DNA of 64,000 nucleotides from Rusavskia elegans (Eukaryota > Ascomycota > Lecanoromycetes > Teloschistales > Teloschistaceae), in contig SAUG01000089.1 of the NCBI GenBank assembly GCA_011316305.1, forward strand, positions 1 through 64,000, read 5' to 3'. The position numbers and the translations under genes were made by a program. The first letter of the stretch is position 1; every line of letters starts with the position of its first letter. The notes beneath the pieces were generated by a model. It had not been told where the DNA came from and did no database searches. It was given only the letters and a program-made list of their open reading frames with translations. Of the stretch, positions 53,020 through 64,000 are shown piece by piece.

Positions 53020-55293
53020 TTGCTTCAATTCGATGTTTTCCGTATGTTTCAGTCCTCCATAAGACCTGATTTCTGGAGGCACAAACGGCGTTTCCGTCCT
53101 GCTCTCAACCACCCCCCAACAGATGGTACAAGGCTGCATGGACTGTCGTCGGCTATAGAGATTCATGAACCCCCACGCTGCACTACACTCTGTTCCACAC
53201 GGCGCACACTCGACTTTGCTTCTGCAGCAACTCGACGCATCATCGATAATAAAGCAGCGACAAGTTGTCACCCTCCCTCAACGATCCGCACTCCCTGACA
53301 CTACTGCCCAATTTCCCCCCGTCACACCCGTCCACCAAGTTACGGCCCGTATGATAGCTTGGAATCCCAATCATCGATGACACGGCATCTCCTTCCGTTC
53401 CGCAACAGGAATCCGATTCACCTGCAGACCAAATATAACCAACAACGTGTTCCATACATCCCTTGCTCAGCAGCTCGCAGCTTGCATCTCGTGCAGAACT
53501 TCTGCGCGCTCCAGTCATCATTCATTCTGACTTCCCGCCCTATGTTACGATTATGCGGCCATCATGCGGCCTTTGGTGGGTGGCAATGTCAATCCTCACA
53601 AACGAATTCCGTGGCGTTTGGCATATGAGGAGAATCCAACCATGAGAAAATCGACTTGACCGTTTAGGGAGATCAAACTTGTTCATTCAGCTTTCGCAAG
53701 CATAGAGAACAATCCCACGGACAACCTCAACAGGACATCGCTGTCCAAAAACAATCTTGGAAAGTCCATCCAATATCTTCAAGAACGAAAACCATTTATA
53801 TACAGGTATCAGTCATCCAATGACTGAACCCAATCACACAAACATATCAGGTATTACATACACTTCCTCGGTCTGTCGGCATGAGGAAAAGTCGTGCGTC
53901 CCGTCTATGACAATCGATAGGAGATTGCATCGAAGTAATTGACTGATCTCCAACGTTTCGCGTCCGCCGTACCCGTTTCGCACGGCCTGCTCCAAAGTGT
54001 CCCTCAAGATGTTCATCTGTGCTCAACCACGAGGACCGATCTTCCTACTATCATCCCTAGTGACTCCGTGCTTTAACACCTTTTGCTGGGCGAAAATCCC
54101 GTTCCCTTTACGTACATCCGAAGCGTTCCTTTTCTACCTCGGGTCCTGCTCCCTCTATCTTACACCGGGAATATTGAAACCTTCGCCGAGGGTGAGATGA
54201 AACGTTACTCAAGCAACACCGAAAAAGCACACACGACGATGCATGATGCAATAATATTACGCCTATTCTCATCTCCTTTCATTGCGATCCATATACCTTA
54301 TTCCCATTAGTAGTAGCTTCTAGATTCTTTAATGGAAAATATTCGAATTCTTTTAGTCCATTCCTTACCTCCCAATGTTGTTGGAAGGCTGTCATTATAA
54401 AGGGGTTGTTCTCGACCCTCTCTCCCGTTGCTTCTTCATCCATCCATCCATCCCTCCATCCCTCCATCCCTCCATCCCTCCATCCCTCCATCCCTCCATC
54501 CCTCCATCCCTCCATCCCTCCATCCACCCGCAACAACCCAAGACACATACTCTTCCCCAGCCAATAGTATAAATCCCCATACCCAAGACGCAACCGGTTC
54601 CAGGAAATTCCATAAATCAATACGTGTTGTTGATGGGTGTGAGATGTGCGTGGGGCTTGGGGCTTGGGATATAGATGGGACGAAAATGTGGAGGCTATGG
54701 CGAATTAGGGAGAGGGGGAAGAACCAGCCTGGGAAGTTTGAACTTTGTAGGGTAGATGGGAATGGAGTTAGGTAGACGTTATCTATCTTCTGGGATCGAC
54801 TAGGGGGGAAGGGGGTGAAGAGGGATGTTGTGAGTGCTGGATATCGTTTGCATACATGAAGGGGAAGTGTGGATCACGGACAGCCAATCGTTCGTGGGTG
54901 GAAAGGTTTAAACGACGGAATATTGTACGCTTTCACCATTGCATCCTCAGATGACTTGATGGAATGTGCCAGTATTCAACGCACGTTTGTGTGAAGGAAG
55001 TGAGTGATATTGATGATGGAGTATCGGAGTACTTTCAAATTACTTTTGCTGATGCTAGTTTTCCTTTCCCGGGGATATATTAAATATACAACATCTGATC
55101 AGCTCCCAGGGCAGAAAGATACTATGTCCTTCCTTCCCGCCCTCGATTTTTATCAACTCCGCGCGATCAATCCCGCTCAATATCCGTTTCGATTTCTATC
55201 GACGGGATTCCCTCACGCTCTTCGTAATCATCGGACGTGCCACCCTTTCGAATAAGATCCAATACTGAAATCATCCATCCCAAGCAAAGTAGA
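53020..55293. other. 2.3-kb convergent 3' interval with minisatellite
   Basis: Between the 3' ends of the coiled-coil gene and Rtt103. No gene recognised; a simple-sequence array lies at 54437-54529. Confidence 0.45.
54437..54529. repeat. 8-bp tandem repeat (CCTCCATC)n
   Basis: Three CATC units are followed by about ten near-perfect CCTCCATC units. Because 8 is not a multiple of 3, open frames cross it in several registers and are not evidence of coding. Confidence 0.9.
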
Positions 55294-56616
55294 TCAGACC
55301 ACACCTCCACTCTCCGCCCTCAGCAGTTCCGCTACATCATCGTCCAGTCCGGCCATCGCATCTTCACCTGCTCCAAACCCTTCGAACTCGGCGTCTAATT
55401 TCCTTTTCTTAGCGGGGCCGGAGGCACCGTAGCGGAGATCAGATGAAGAGGACACGCCGTAACGAGCGTCGGATGGTGTCGATTGCGGTGGTGGGAGGTT
55501 GTCCAGGTAGACTGGTGTGGAGGTGGTTGGTTGTGGGGAGGGACCGGTTGGGGGATGATGTAGGGGTTGGTTGATGTCTCCATTAGGGATGTTGGTATTT
55601 GTGAGCGGATTTTGATTTGCCGTGAACTTGGGCGAATGTATCGGCGTAAGGGACTCGGTGGGCGGCGGTGTCAGCGCCTCGACTTGGGGTCTCTCGGGCT
55701 CTGCAGAGCTCGTCGTTCGGCCGTTGGCATGCGGGGTACCGTCTGTGGCCGGTGATGGTGTTTCTGTAGCGGATTTACCGCTCATGATGGCGTCTTCGAC
55801 TTCGCGCTTCTTCTTTTCGATGAACTCGCGTCGTTCTGTTGTGGTGGAGAGTTGGCTCTGCTCCTTTTCAAGGGAGGCGCGGTTGGTTGCAACTAAGTCT
55901 TCGAGTCCGTTGATGAGGTCTTGTCGAGTCTTGATGCTCTCAGCAACAGCGGTTTCGGCGCTGGACAGGGTTTTGAGGAGTGCACTAAGTCGAGCGGCGT
56001 AGACGGGTGGCGAAGGAGTGGGTTTGTCAGCGTCGGTCAACTTGTCGTATTCGGTGTTGGCTGTCGAGAGAGCGGGGCTTGAAGTCGCAATGGCCTTGGA
56101 GATAGCAGTTTGCAGAGGGATGAGAGGTTGAAGTTCAGCAGGCGCTGGAGCATTAGAGCCTCCGCCAGAGAACAGGGAGCCGCCGAGAAGGCCAGTCTTC
56201 TTCCCCGAACGGGATTTGTCTAGCTCCATGATGCGACCTTCAACAGCCTCTTGTATGGGTTTGTCGAAGATGCGTCGCTGGTTCCATACCTCGACCGTGC
56301 GGCGGATCTTCTCTTGTACATCGTTGGTGGCACCTTTGTAGGCAGTCGCTGAAGCTTCAGCGATGACGGGGGAAAAGGCAACGAGGAAATCATCCTTTTT
56401 ACGAGCTTTCGATTGCTGAACAACTTCGTTGGCAAGGTAGATGAGTGTGAGGCGCTTGTTGACAGTTGTTTCTCGCATTCGTTCGAGCCAGATGGCGCAA
56501 GTGCGATCAGCATGACGGCGATGGAACATGATCCATTGTGCGACCGAAACAATGCTTTCCTGAGTTTCATTGAGCGATGAGAGCTTTGCCTTGACGGCAT
56601 CATCGGTATAGGCCAT
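55294..56616 (-). CDS. rtt103: Rtt103-type CID protein
   Basis: 440 residues, no intron. Residues 1-135 form a CTD-interacting (RPR/CID) domain: KLSSLNETQESIVSVAQWIM, RTCAIWLERM, KRLTLIYLANEVVQQSKAR, and VEVWNQRRIFDKP. A coiled-coil region follows (residues about 190-290, with ALLKTLSSAETAVAES and RREFIEKKKREVEDAI), then a Pro/Ser/Thr-rich tail with KKRKLDAEFEGFG near the end. This order matches yeast Rtt103 and animal RPRD proteins, which bind the Ser2-phosphorylated CTD of RNA polymerase II and act in termination with Rat1. The bipartite basic motif near the C-terminus may be a nuclear signal. Confidence 0.92.
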   Translation of the reverse strand: MAYTDDAVKAKLSSLNETQESIVSVAQWIMFHRRHADRTCAIWLERMRETTVNKRLTLIYLANEVVQQSKARKKDDFLVAFSPVIAEASATAYKGATNDVQEKIRRTVEVWNQRRIFDKPIQEAVEGRIMELDKSRSGKKTGLLGGSLFSGGGSNAPAPAELQPLIPLQTAISKAIATSSPALSTANTEYDKLTDADKPTPSPPVYAARLSALLKTLSSAETAVAESIKTRQDLINGLEDLVATNRASLEKEQSQLSTTTERREFIEKKKREVEDAIMSGKSATETPSPATDGTPHANGRTTSSAEPERPQVEALTPPPTESLTPIHSPKFTANQNPLTNTNIPNGDINQPLHHPPTGPSPQPTTSTPVYLDNLPPPQSTPSDARYGVSSSSDLRYGASGPAKKRKLDAEFEGFGAGEDAMAGLDDDVAELLRAESGGVV

Positions 56617-56908
56617 CTTGGGATCGTCGTGAAGAGCTACCTTGTGAGAAGGTGCCTGAAGGTCGATTTGTCGCGGAGTCGCTCAAGCTTCAGGCTCTTC
56701 TTCGGGATTGGATGCTTGGCATGTGCTCGTACTCGTATTGACAGCTCAATCCACTGTCCGAGGGTCTCAACTTCAACGATCCACGGGAGATCAAGGGAGG
56801 GACAGGTTGTTTCTACATGAACTACCTCGCCTCGTTCACTTCCCCAGTTGTGCACACTCCCTGAGCTATCTTGCTCCGCAGAGCAAGCCCAACCTCTCCT
56901 AGGCCCTC

Positions 56909-57633
56909 TTATCCTTTCAACAGCAACACCATACTCCACAGCCTCACATCGTCGAACCCGTCTTCTTCTTTTCCTTCTCTATTCCCTTTGAATTCCCTTG
57001 CCCCTTTCATATCCAGCTCGTCCCAGAAGGCCGTGATTATTTCTTCCGTCTGGGCCCCATCGTGCGCCGGTCCACCCCCGCCAACATATGTCACCTCAAC
57101 AACCACACCCCTCACAAGCTGTGCACCACCAACGCCCTGCCTCAATTCTCCTGCCTTTATTCTGAAATCTCCAACCTCGTATGCTAGCCCATCAATCACA
57201 GCAAGTAGTTGACGTTGCTGCCAGAGCGGACCTAGCCTGGAGACGATGAGTTGAGTGAAATCATCGGTGGATTGGCCTGCGGGCAGGGAGATCACGTTGG
57301 TGGCTGGATCAGTTGTTGCATTGGAGGATGGGGTGATCACGATGAGGCTATCGTTGGGATGGTCTGGGAGGGAGAGGATTTGGAGATGTCGAGCGGGGGT
57401 TGCTGGGACGTTTTCATCAAGGGGTCGAGGGCCTGGTGTAGATCGGAAGAGACGTTGGCGGAGAGACCAACGGGGAAGGAGGGAAGGGTTGTAGTGGGTC
57501 GTAAGGCGGTTGACAAGGTCGGGTAGGGGGGAGACATCGGCGGAGGTAGTGGGAAGAAAGTAAAGGCTGAAGTGAAGTTGTTACTTCGCTGTACACGGTG
57601 ACAAAGGTTGGTAGCTTACGTCGCTGTCGACAT
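56909..57633 (-). CDS. med20: Mediator subunit Med20 (Srb2)
   Basis: Two exons (57633-57620 and 57566-56909) give 223 residues. The first is only 14 bases (MSTA plus two bases) and joins over a 53-bp intron (gtaagc...cttcag) to TLYFLPTTSADV. The TBP-like fold shows in FTQLIVSRLGPLWQQRQLLA, GLAYEVGDFRIKAGELRQG, RGVVVEVTYVGGG and a C-terminal helix EEIITAFWDELDM ending DDVRLWSMVLLLKG. Med20 sits in the Mediator head with Med18 and links activators to RNA polymerase II. The short first exon means ORF-based starts (an internal GTG) are wrong. Med20 and Rtt103 are tandem on minus, 292 bp apart. Confidence 0.85.
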
Positions 57634-58229
57634 CTGGCGGACCCAATTGGCTTGGGTTGATACACAGAGTTGCAATAATGTCGTAGCTGAACCTTGGGTC
57701 TTGTCGTCCTCGTTCTCGACTCACTTTTCGGAGCAGCAAGCTGGCCTTCGGTGGAGTGCATGGTCAGAAAAAGCAGAAGATTCGAATGGATTCCAGAGGC
57801 TAAACTATACACTCAGAATAGTGGCTGACTGATTGTGGAACGGAGAAGTCATCGGTAAGTACTTTCCGTGAATACCTAATATTAGCTCTCAAATCTGTAC
57901 ATCTTTCAGCTGCATAGTAATCTTCAGACAGCCGTTGACATGATATCCTCTATCGAGGTATCGACTGTTAATCATGAGCAATGGGTTGCCATGATGCATG
58001 GTTTCGTGAGGTCTATACCTTGATGTGGGGTAGGTTGCTGCAGGATCTAAGCTTACGAGTCTCTCGTTGGAATGCGCCCTCGGTGTGAGGCTGACAACGA
58101 CGCACAGCTCCTGAAATCCTCCGTAGCTAGCTCTCTCTCGGACAGGACCAGCCAATAATCAATCTGGGGTAGATCTTGAATTCCAATTTATGTACTGTAT
58201 CACTAACGTGCCCGACGCCCCACGTCGCC
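57634..58229. promoter_or_regulatory. Divergent promoter of med20 and GH47 gene
   Basis: 596 bp between divergent start codons. No clear site; a minus-strand 88-codon frame inside it is not supported. Confidence 0.4.
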
Positions 58230-60187
58230 ATGTTCTTGCCCCGACGGAAATCCACGGCTCTAGTGCTTGCGTGCTGTTTAGCTCTCTTCCTATGGTACTT
58301 CAATTATATTGAACCTACTGTACGGCCTTTTGCTCCGTCACTGGGCTCTCAAGAACCTCTGGGACAGCCTCCATTGCCGTCGGAAGCCATTCCAGCACCT
58401 AAACCTCCACCTCAAACGCCCATCCAAGATCATGGAGCTACAGAACCTCTTCCACCTTCTCAACCAGCCCCGCCAACCGGCTCTACGGAACATTACCCTG
58501 TCAAATCACTGGTTCCCTTACCCAAAGGGACCTCGGCCAAAATTTCGAAAATACAACATGCCTTCAGCGCCGAGACGCAGGATGAGCAAGCTGAGAGGGA
58601 GGAGCGCCTGGCAGCTGTAAAAAGAAGCTTCGTACATTCATGGCAGGGCTACAAGAAGCATGCGTGGAAGCAGGACGAACTCATGCCCATCCGGGGTGGT
58701 TATGCTACCACGTTTGGCGGATGGGGAGCCACCCTGGTCGATTCCCTTGATTCACTTTGGATGATGGGACTTAAGGACGATTTTGAAGACGCTGTGAAGG
58801 CTGTTAAAGAGATGGACTTTTCTGTTCCTAAAATGGAGGACTTGAACGTTTTCGAGACAACAATCAGGTATCTGGGCGGCTTCCTTGGAGCATATGATCT
58901 CAGCGATGCGCAATATCCAATCTTGCTGGACAAGGCTAAAGAAGTTGGGGAGTTCCTGTACGGAGCCTTTGACACACCGAACAGGATGCCGGTCACGCGA
59001 TGGAAATGGGAGGAATCGAAAAAAGGAGCGAAACAAGAAGCTCATCCGAATGCCCTCATAGCGGAAGTTGGTTCCTTAACTCTAGAATTTACGCGCCTCG
59101 CTCAACTTACAGACGACGTAAAATTCTACGACGCCATTCAACGAATCACAAATGTCTTAGACGAAAATCAGAACCGGACGGTGCTACCTGGTTTGTGGCC
59201 CGTTATAATGGACGCCCAACATGGGCAATTCGCCGACGTAGGCTTTACACTGGGTGGTATGGCGGACTCCACATACGAGTATCTTCCCAAACAGCATATG
59301 CTTCTTGGGGGATTGACTCAGCAATACATGAAAATGTACGAGGCAACCCTGGCTCCGATCATGAAGCACATATTCTTCCGGCCCATGACTCCTGACAATG
59401 CGGATATCTTGGTCTCAAGCGGCGTTCGTGTCAATGGGAATGCTGAGGTAATCGTGCCCGACTTTGAAGGCCAACATCTTGGCTGCTTCACTGGAGGGAT
59501 GATAGGAATTGGAGCCAAGATCTTTGACAGGCCTGATGACTTGAAGACGGCACGCAGGCTGGTTGATGGATGCATTTGGGTGTACAACCATACTCAAACT
59601 GGCATCATGCCTGAAATTTTCAACATGGTACCTTGCAAGGACCAGGACTGCAAATGGGATGAGGGTCAATGGCTCAAGTTCGTTAGTACTAAGACTCGCA
59701 GGATCGAAGGTATCCCTGAAGGATTGTCAGATGAGGAGAAGGGAAGATGGGTTGCCCGAGAGGATCGGATACCGCAAGGGTTTTCTTCGATCAAGGATAG
59801 AAGATACATCCTCCGTCCAGAGGCAATCGAGAGCATCTTCATATTCTACCGGATGACTGGAGAGAAGAAGTATCAGGATGCGGCATGGCGAATGTTCACT
59901 GCCATTGAAAACTACACGAGGACGAACATCGCAAATGCAGCGATTGACGACGTAACGGCTGATACCCCAGGAAAAGATGACCGTATGGAGAGTTTCTGGC
60001 TCGCGGAGACATTGAAGTATTTCTATGCTATCTTTGCGGATCCAGAAGTATTAAACCTGGACAAATTCGTTCTGTGAGTGCGTCGCTTTAGATTAAGATG
60101 TACATGTACCGAATACCGATTGTGCTGACCTATGATTCCCCTAGCAACACGGAAGCTCATCCTTTCAAACGACCAATCTCACCTTGA
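58230..60187 (+). CDS. Class I alpha-1,2-mannosidase (GH47)
   Basis: Two exons (58230-60073, 60145-60187) with a 71-bp intron give 628 residues. It is a type II membrane protein: short cytosolic FLPRRKS, helix TALVLACCLALFLWYF, then a Pro-rich stem and the catalytic domain. GH47 features include FVHSWQGYKKHAW, GGYATTFGGWGATLVDSLDSLWMMG, ETTIRYLGGFLGAY, AEVGSLTLEFTRLAQ, HLGCFTGGMIGIG, LRPEAIESIFIFYR and SFWLAETLKYFY. The small last exon adds NTEAHPFKRPISP, and the Thr of NTEAHP is the family's calcium ligand, so this exon is required for activity. Known role: trimming of N-glycan mannose in ER/Golgi; whether ER Mns1-like or Golgi-type is not decided. The ATG chosen gives a compact signal anchor. 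Confidence 0.93.
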
Positions 60188-60634
60188 GTGCCTAACGAGG
60201 GAATGGATTGGGCGTTGGAGGGATAATGCTGGATTTGAGATACCCATGCAACATGCAATCATGCTTTTTGAGATGAACATACATTTGACACCCATGGTTG
60301 CGCCTCCCTTGTCATGTCTATAACCAACCGCAAATGGGGCGTACAGCAGTCGGTACCTCGATGTGGCATCTCGTGCTAACGATTGCACAACTGTTGCTGT
60401 AGGGTCGCTACAACGATACAATTCAATGGCCCGGGAGCAAGTAATGACCAATGTAGTAACATGGAGGCTCTTGACTTGTTTGGTGGATGCACACTGCCCC
60501 GCCAAGCCCATAGGGCTGTTACAAGGGCCATATACCCATGTACAGCACTAGTTTAGCGTTACTTCAATGTTTCGGGACATGTACTCTACGTCCGAGGGGT
60601 CTTGGGAGGTAAGCATTTGAGTCATGTCAGGCTC
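60188..60634. other. Intergenic interval with TIR-like 13-mer
   Basis: Downstream of the GH47 gene and upstream of ArgRS. The 13-mer gtcgctacaacga at 60404-60416 equals part of the terminal inverted repeat of the MITE at 11976, possibly a remnant. Nothing else seen. Confidence 0.4.
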
Positions 60635-62728
60635 ATGATTCACAAATTCCGACCAAGTCTCAAACTTCCCAGATTTTGTAACCTCAAGTCTCGATACTTC
60701 AACATGGCTACCGCAAATACCATCGGGCACAATCCTACGGCTTTGGAAGCAAGCAACCCTGTTGACATCTATCGATCCCATATCTCAAAGTTGCTAGCTC
60801 CCGTTGCTGGTAAACCAGCCAAAGACATCTACGAAAAACTCTCGTGGACACAGACTTTTGACAAAGGCGATCTTGGATTGGCAATACCATCTTTGCGAGT
60901 ACCGCCCAAAGAGGCAAGCGCTAAGGCTTCGGAATGGAGCGAGAGTTTCCCCGATTCTGATCTCGTCGAGAAGCCTATTGTAGCTGGCACCTTTCTCCAG
61001 TTCTTCTTTAAGCCTCAACCACTCACAAAGCTCATCGTTTCCTCAATACTCCAAAAAAAGACGCTATACGGAACAAATCCCACATTGGGTCTTCGGGATG
61101 AGGCAGATCCTACGAAGGGGAAGAAACGCATGGTCATCGACTTCTCTTCGCCCAACATTGCCAAGCCGTTCCATGCTGGTCATTTACGAAGTACCATCAT
61201 TGGAGGATTTTTGGCTAATCTGTATGAGGCTGCTGGTTGGGACGTTGTCCGCTTGAATTATCTTGGGGATTGGGGCCGCCAATTTGGGCTACTGGCCAAT
61301 GCCTTTCAAATGCTCGGTAGTGAAGAAAAGTTGGAGAAAGATCCCATCGGTCACCTTTACGATATCTATGTCGAGATCAATAGAATATCTAAGCCAGAGG
61401 ACGACGAGATCAAAGAGAAAAAAGAGGCACTCACGCAAGCATCCACTGAAGGTAAAGATACCGCAGAGTTGGAAAAGCAGATTCGGGCATTAGAGTCGAA
61501 AAGCGTCAACGAGAAAGCACGGCAATACTTCAAACGTATGGAAGAAGGGGACGAGGCTGCGTTGGCCACCTGGAGACGATTTAGGGATCTTAGCATTGAG
61601 CGATACAAGAAAACCTATTCTCGGCTGAACATCCATTATGATGTCTACGGTGGCGAGTCTACGGTCGAACTTGAGCGAATGGATCGTGCAGTTCAACAAC
61701 TCGAGGAAAGCGGCCTTTCTGAAGAATCTCAAGGTGCCATTATAGTCGACCTCACAAAGAATCCTAAGACCAAAAAGCTCGGGAAAGCTTTGGTGCGGAA
61801 GAGGGATGGTTCCTCTCTATACCTGACCCGTGATATTGGTGAAGCGTACAAGCGTGTTGAGGTGTATCAACCCGACAAGCTGGTATATGTGGTCGCTTCA
61901 CAGCAAGAACTTCACCTTGCTCAGCTCTTCAAAATCTTGGAGCTGATGGGCCACCCAGACATCGCTGAGAAATGCCAGCATATTAGTTTTGGAATGGTGC
62001 AGGGCATGAGCACCCGGAAAGGAACGGTGAAGTTCCTGGACGACATCCTGCGTGACGTTGGCGAAAAGATGCACGAGGTCATGCAGACAAATAAAACCAA
62101 GTACGAGCAGGTAGAGAATCCTGAGCAGACTGCAGACACTCTTGGTATAACGGCAGTGATGGTACAAGACATGAGTGGCAAGCGGTAAGCAGATCGGGAT
62201 GTCGTACAAAGTAAAATGTTTTGAGAACTCGTTTGCTGATGTAATTGCAGGATCAATGGCTACGACTTCTCGCTCGATCGCATGACATCGTTCGAAGGTG
62301 ACACAGGACCATACCTTCAATACGCACACGCTCGTCTCTGCTCGATAACCCGCAAAGCTGGTCTGTCCGCGGAAGACCTGGAGTCAGCCGATTTGTCTTT
62401 ACTTTCGGAGTCTCATGCTATCAATCTCGTGCGCGCCTTGTCCTCTTGGCCTGACGTCGTCCAGAACACCCTTAAGACACAAGAGCCTGTGACTGTACTG
62501 TCGTACCTCTTCAAGATGACACACATGTTGAGCTCAAGCTATGACGTACTGAAGGTGGTTGGCAGTGAGCCCGAGATCAAAAAGGCTCGAATGGCATTGT
62601 ACGAAGCGGCTCGGCAGGTCTTAAACAACGGGATGAAGCTGCTTGGGCTAAATCCTGTTGAGCGGTGAGTCTATGGCATCTTGCGATGACACAACTGGAC
62701 AGTTTGCTAAATCCAAGATAGGATGTGA
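60635..62728 (+). CDS. Arginyl-tRNA synthetase
   Basis: Three exons: to 62184, 62251-62664, 62722-62728; introns of 66 and 57 bp keep frame. The protein is 656 residues from ATG 60635 or 633 from ATG 60704. It charges tRNA-Arg. The N-terminal Add1 domain is followed by the class I HIGH-type motif (PNIAKPFHAGHLRSTIIG), DWGRQFG, LYLTRDIG, VYVVASQQELH and the KMSKS-region variant GMSTRKGTVKF. The C-terminal anticodon-binding domain starts YDFSLDRMTSFEGDTGPYLQY and ends LGLNPVERM. The last exon is 7 bases and encodes only the final Met and stop. The 23 residues before the second Met are basic (HKFRPSLKLPRF, LKSRYFN) and could target mitochondria, so one gene may serve both compartments. Confidence 0.93.
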
Positions 62729-64000
62729 AAAGATTGCTCTTGTTCACCGAGGCCTTCTTGTCTCCCACGAAGCTGCAGCACCAGCGAGGCAAACAACAAC
62801 GCACCGCTTTGCTTATGTCAACCACTCATATGTCTACATTGGCATGTACACCAGGCTCTTTCGTTTCCAAATTACCGAGTATGCATCTTTTAGGGGCTCC
62901 AATGGACATTCTGAAAATTGGGAAAACCCAAGCGATGAGGTAAGGATAACATCGCCTGTCAAGCATTGCGCTGGTAGACAGTCGTTAACATAGCAGTCGG
63001 TCAATAAGACCCAGCAAACTATTACTGACCTTATGGGTTTTCCAGATCCGACGGGTTTGGACGTGCTTCTGCTCACGGTATGTTGAAGGTTGATTCCGTC
63101 CAACGGAAGACCATCGATTCGGCCCCAGGCTTGCGTACAATCGCCGATCCAGTATCTTATGTGCATTGCATCCAGGTTGACCTGTGTCCGAAACTTCCGT
63201 GTGTGCCACGTGAGCCGCCATTGTTATAGGTGGTTCGGATCCAGTCGTCATCATCTGCCTGCATTTTGACCGTCCGTTGTCCGCAGGAGCGAAAGGCGGA
63301 AAGCTCTGTGGCTTCCAAAGCATAGGGCAGTCTTTGTCTATATGCATTGACTGCATGGAGATGCTCCACCCAGCGGTGGCTTGGACATGATAGAGCTGAA
63401 GTTCGCAGAGCTTCGGCTGTCGATGCTTGCGGGTGCGTCTACGAGGACCAATGAGGCATCGCTGAGGTCAGGGTGAGCTCCCAGCTACCGGATTCTCCAG
63501 TACCTTGTCTGCATCGAAGTGATTCTGACAAGTGGAGACTACTTCTCGTGTCGAGGTGCAGGTCTGGTTGGTTGACGATAGTCTTTCGCCTTTCTTAGGC
63601 AGCTATGGGAGCCATTGGGCAGCCAATTGACGATCACGGTGTCTGGTAAGCCAGGCAAGGATCCTATCCCTATCCAAGAGCATCCACGTTTCTTCTCCAT
63701 GCTCCTGGGACTTGTATTGCCTGGCAGGAGAGCTCTCAGCTGTTGATTCAGAAAAGGGGAGCAGGGTGGATCGAGAGTGACACTACTTACTTCCCCAGAT
63801 CCGGAGTCCGGCCGTGGTCTGACTGGCTGTGAGGAGGATGATGTGCAGCAGGACGATCGAATGGCGAGTTGCCAGCGGGCCAGATGGGCAGACCAGATGG
63901 ATTTCCTGCAGCCTCCCACGAATCAACCCGCTCTCACGCCCGTTACTTTCTCCAAAAACGACACAATAATCTGACCAGGGCAGGTTGCCTTCAGCCTAAA
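62729..64000. other. Terminal interval, nothing recognised
   Basis: Downstream of ArgRS to the window end. Overlapping frames up to about 125 codons on both strands lack recognisable domains, introns or signals. A gene may begin beyond the edge. Confidence 0.4.

Noticed and set aside
54279..54620. Frames reading MEGWRDGG-like repeats on minus
   Set aside because: They arise from the 8-bp simple repeat being open in several registers.
57889..58155. Minus-strand 88-codon frame between med20 and the GH47 gene
   Set aside because: No motif, and it occupies the divergent promoter interval.
1..64000. CRISPR arrays, bacterial operons, prophage or secondary-metabolite cluster
   Set aside because: The genes are intron-bearing fungal housekeeping types; no regularly spaced repeat-spacer array, polyketide or peptide synthetase domain is present.

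Overview
The window looks like nuclear DNA of a filamentous ascomycete (Pezizomycotina). Genes carry short introns of 45-160 bp with GTNNGT donors and CTAAT/CTGAC-type branch sites. The gene set is typical of that group: a DUF6590 protein, a velvet-family regulator, a TALE homeobox factor, a fungal-length Doa10, Dbp9, Rtt103 and Med20. I cannot place it to genus. Splice sites were read by eye and checked for frame continuity; no search or RNA evidence was available.

Layout. 0.4-5.2 kb: mitochondrial dihydroorotate dehydrogenase and a membrane-anchored double-thioredoxin PDI, both on minus. 5.2-15.5 kb: a gene-poor stretch with two poorly supported membrane-protein genes, a decayed tandem duplication and a pogo/Fot1-type MITE. 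15.5-16.7 kb: TALE homeobox gene. 18.5-23.6 kb: Doa10/Ssm4 ubiquitin ligase. 24.7-29.3 kb: a 1501-residue Ala/Ser-rich repeat protein. 30.1-31.6 kb: a divergent pair, Trs20 (TRAPP) and mitoribosomal mL60. 32-35 kb: a D123-like pseudogene, a small hypothetical gene and a velvet-domain gene. 35-37.5 kb: no clear gene. 37.5-42.8 kb: two single-pass membrane proteins, an LRR-like protein and a secreted protein with dibasic sites. 42.8-45.9 kb: gene-poor. 45.9-53 kb: Dbp9, a minisatellite, a six-exon DUF6590 gene and a coiled-coil protein. 55.3-62.7 kb: Rtt103, Med20, a GH47 mannosidase and cytosolic-type ArgRS. 62.7-64 kb: nothing recognised.

The genes do not form a pathway cluster. Most are housekeeping: pyrimidine synthesis, ER folding and degradation (PDI, Doa10 and GH47 all act there), vesicle tethering, ribosome assembly, transcription and translation. 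The gaps hold transposon-derived and repeated sequence. The most notable items are a retroposed SINE-like element with a perfect 13-bp target-site duplication, a MITE with TA duplications, the repeat protein, a 168-residue insertion inside the DHODH barrel, an ArgRS gene with two candidate starts, and a D123-like gene disabled by a frameshift and two stops. I found no clearly new multi-gene system.
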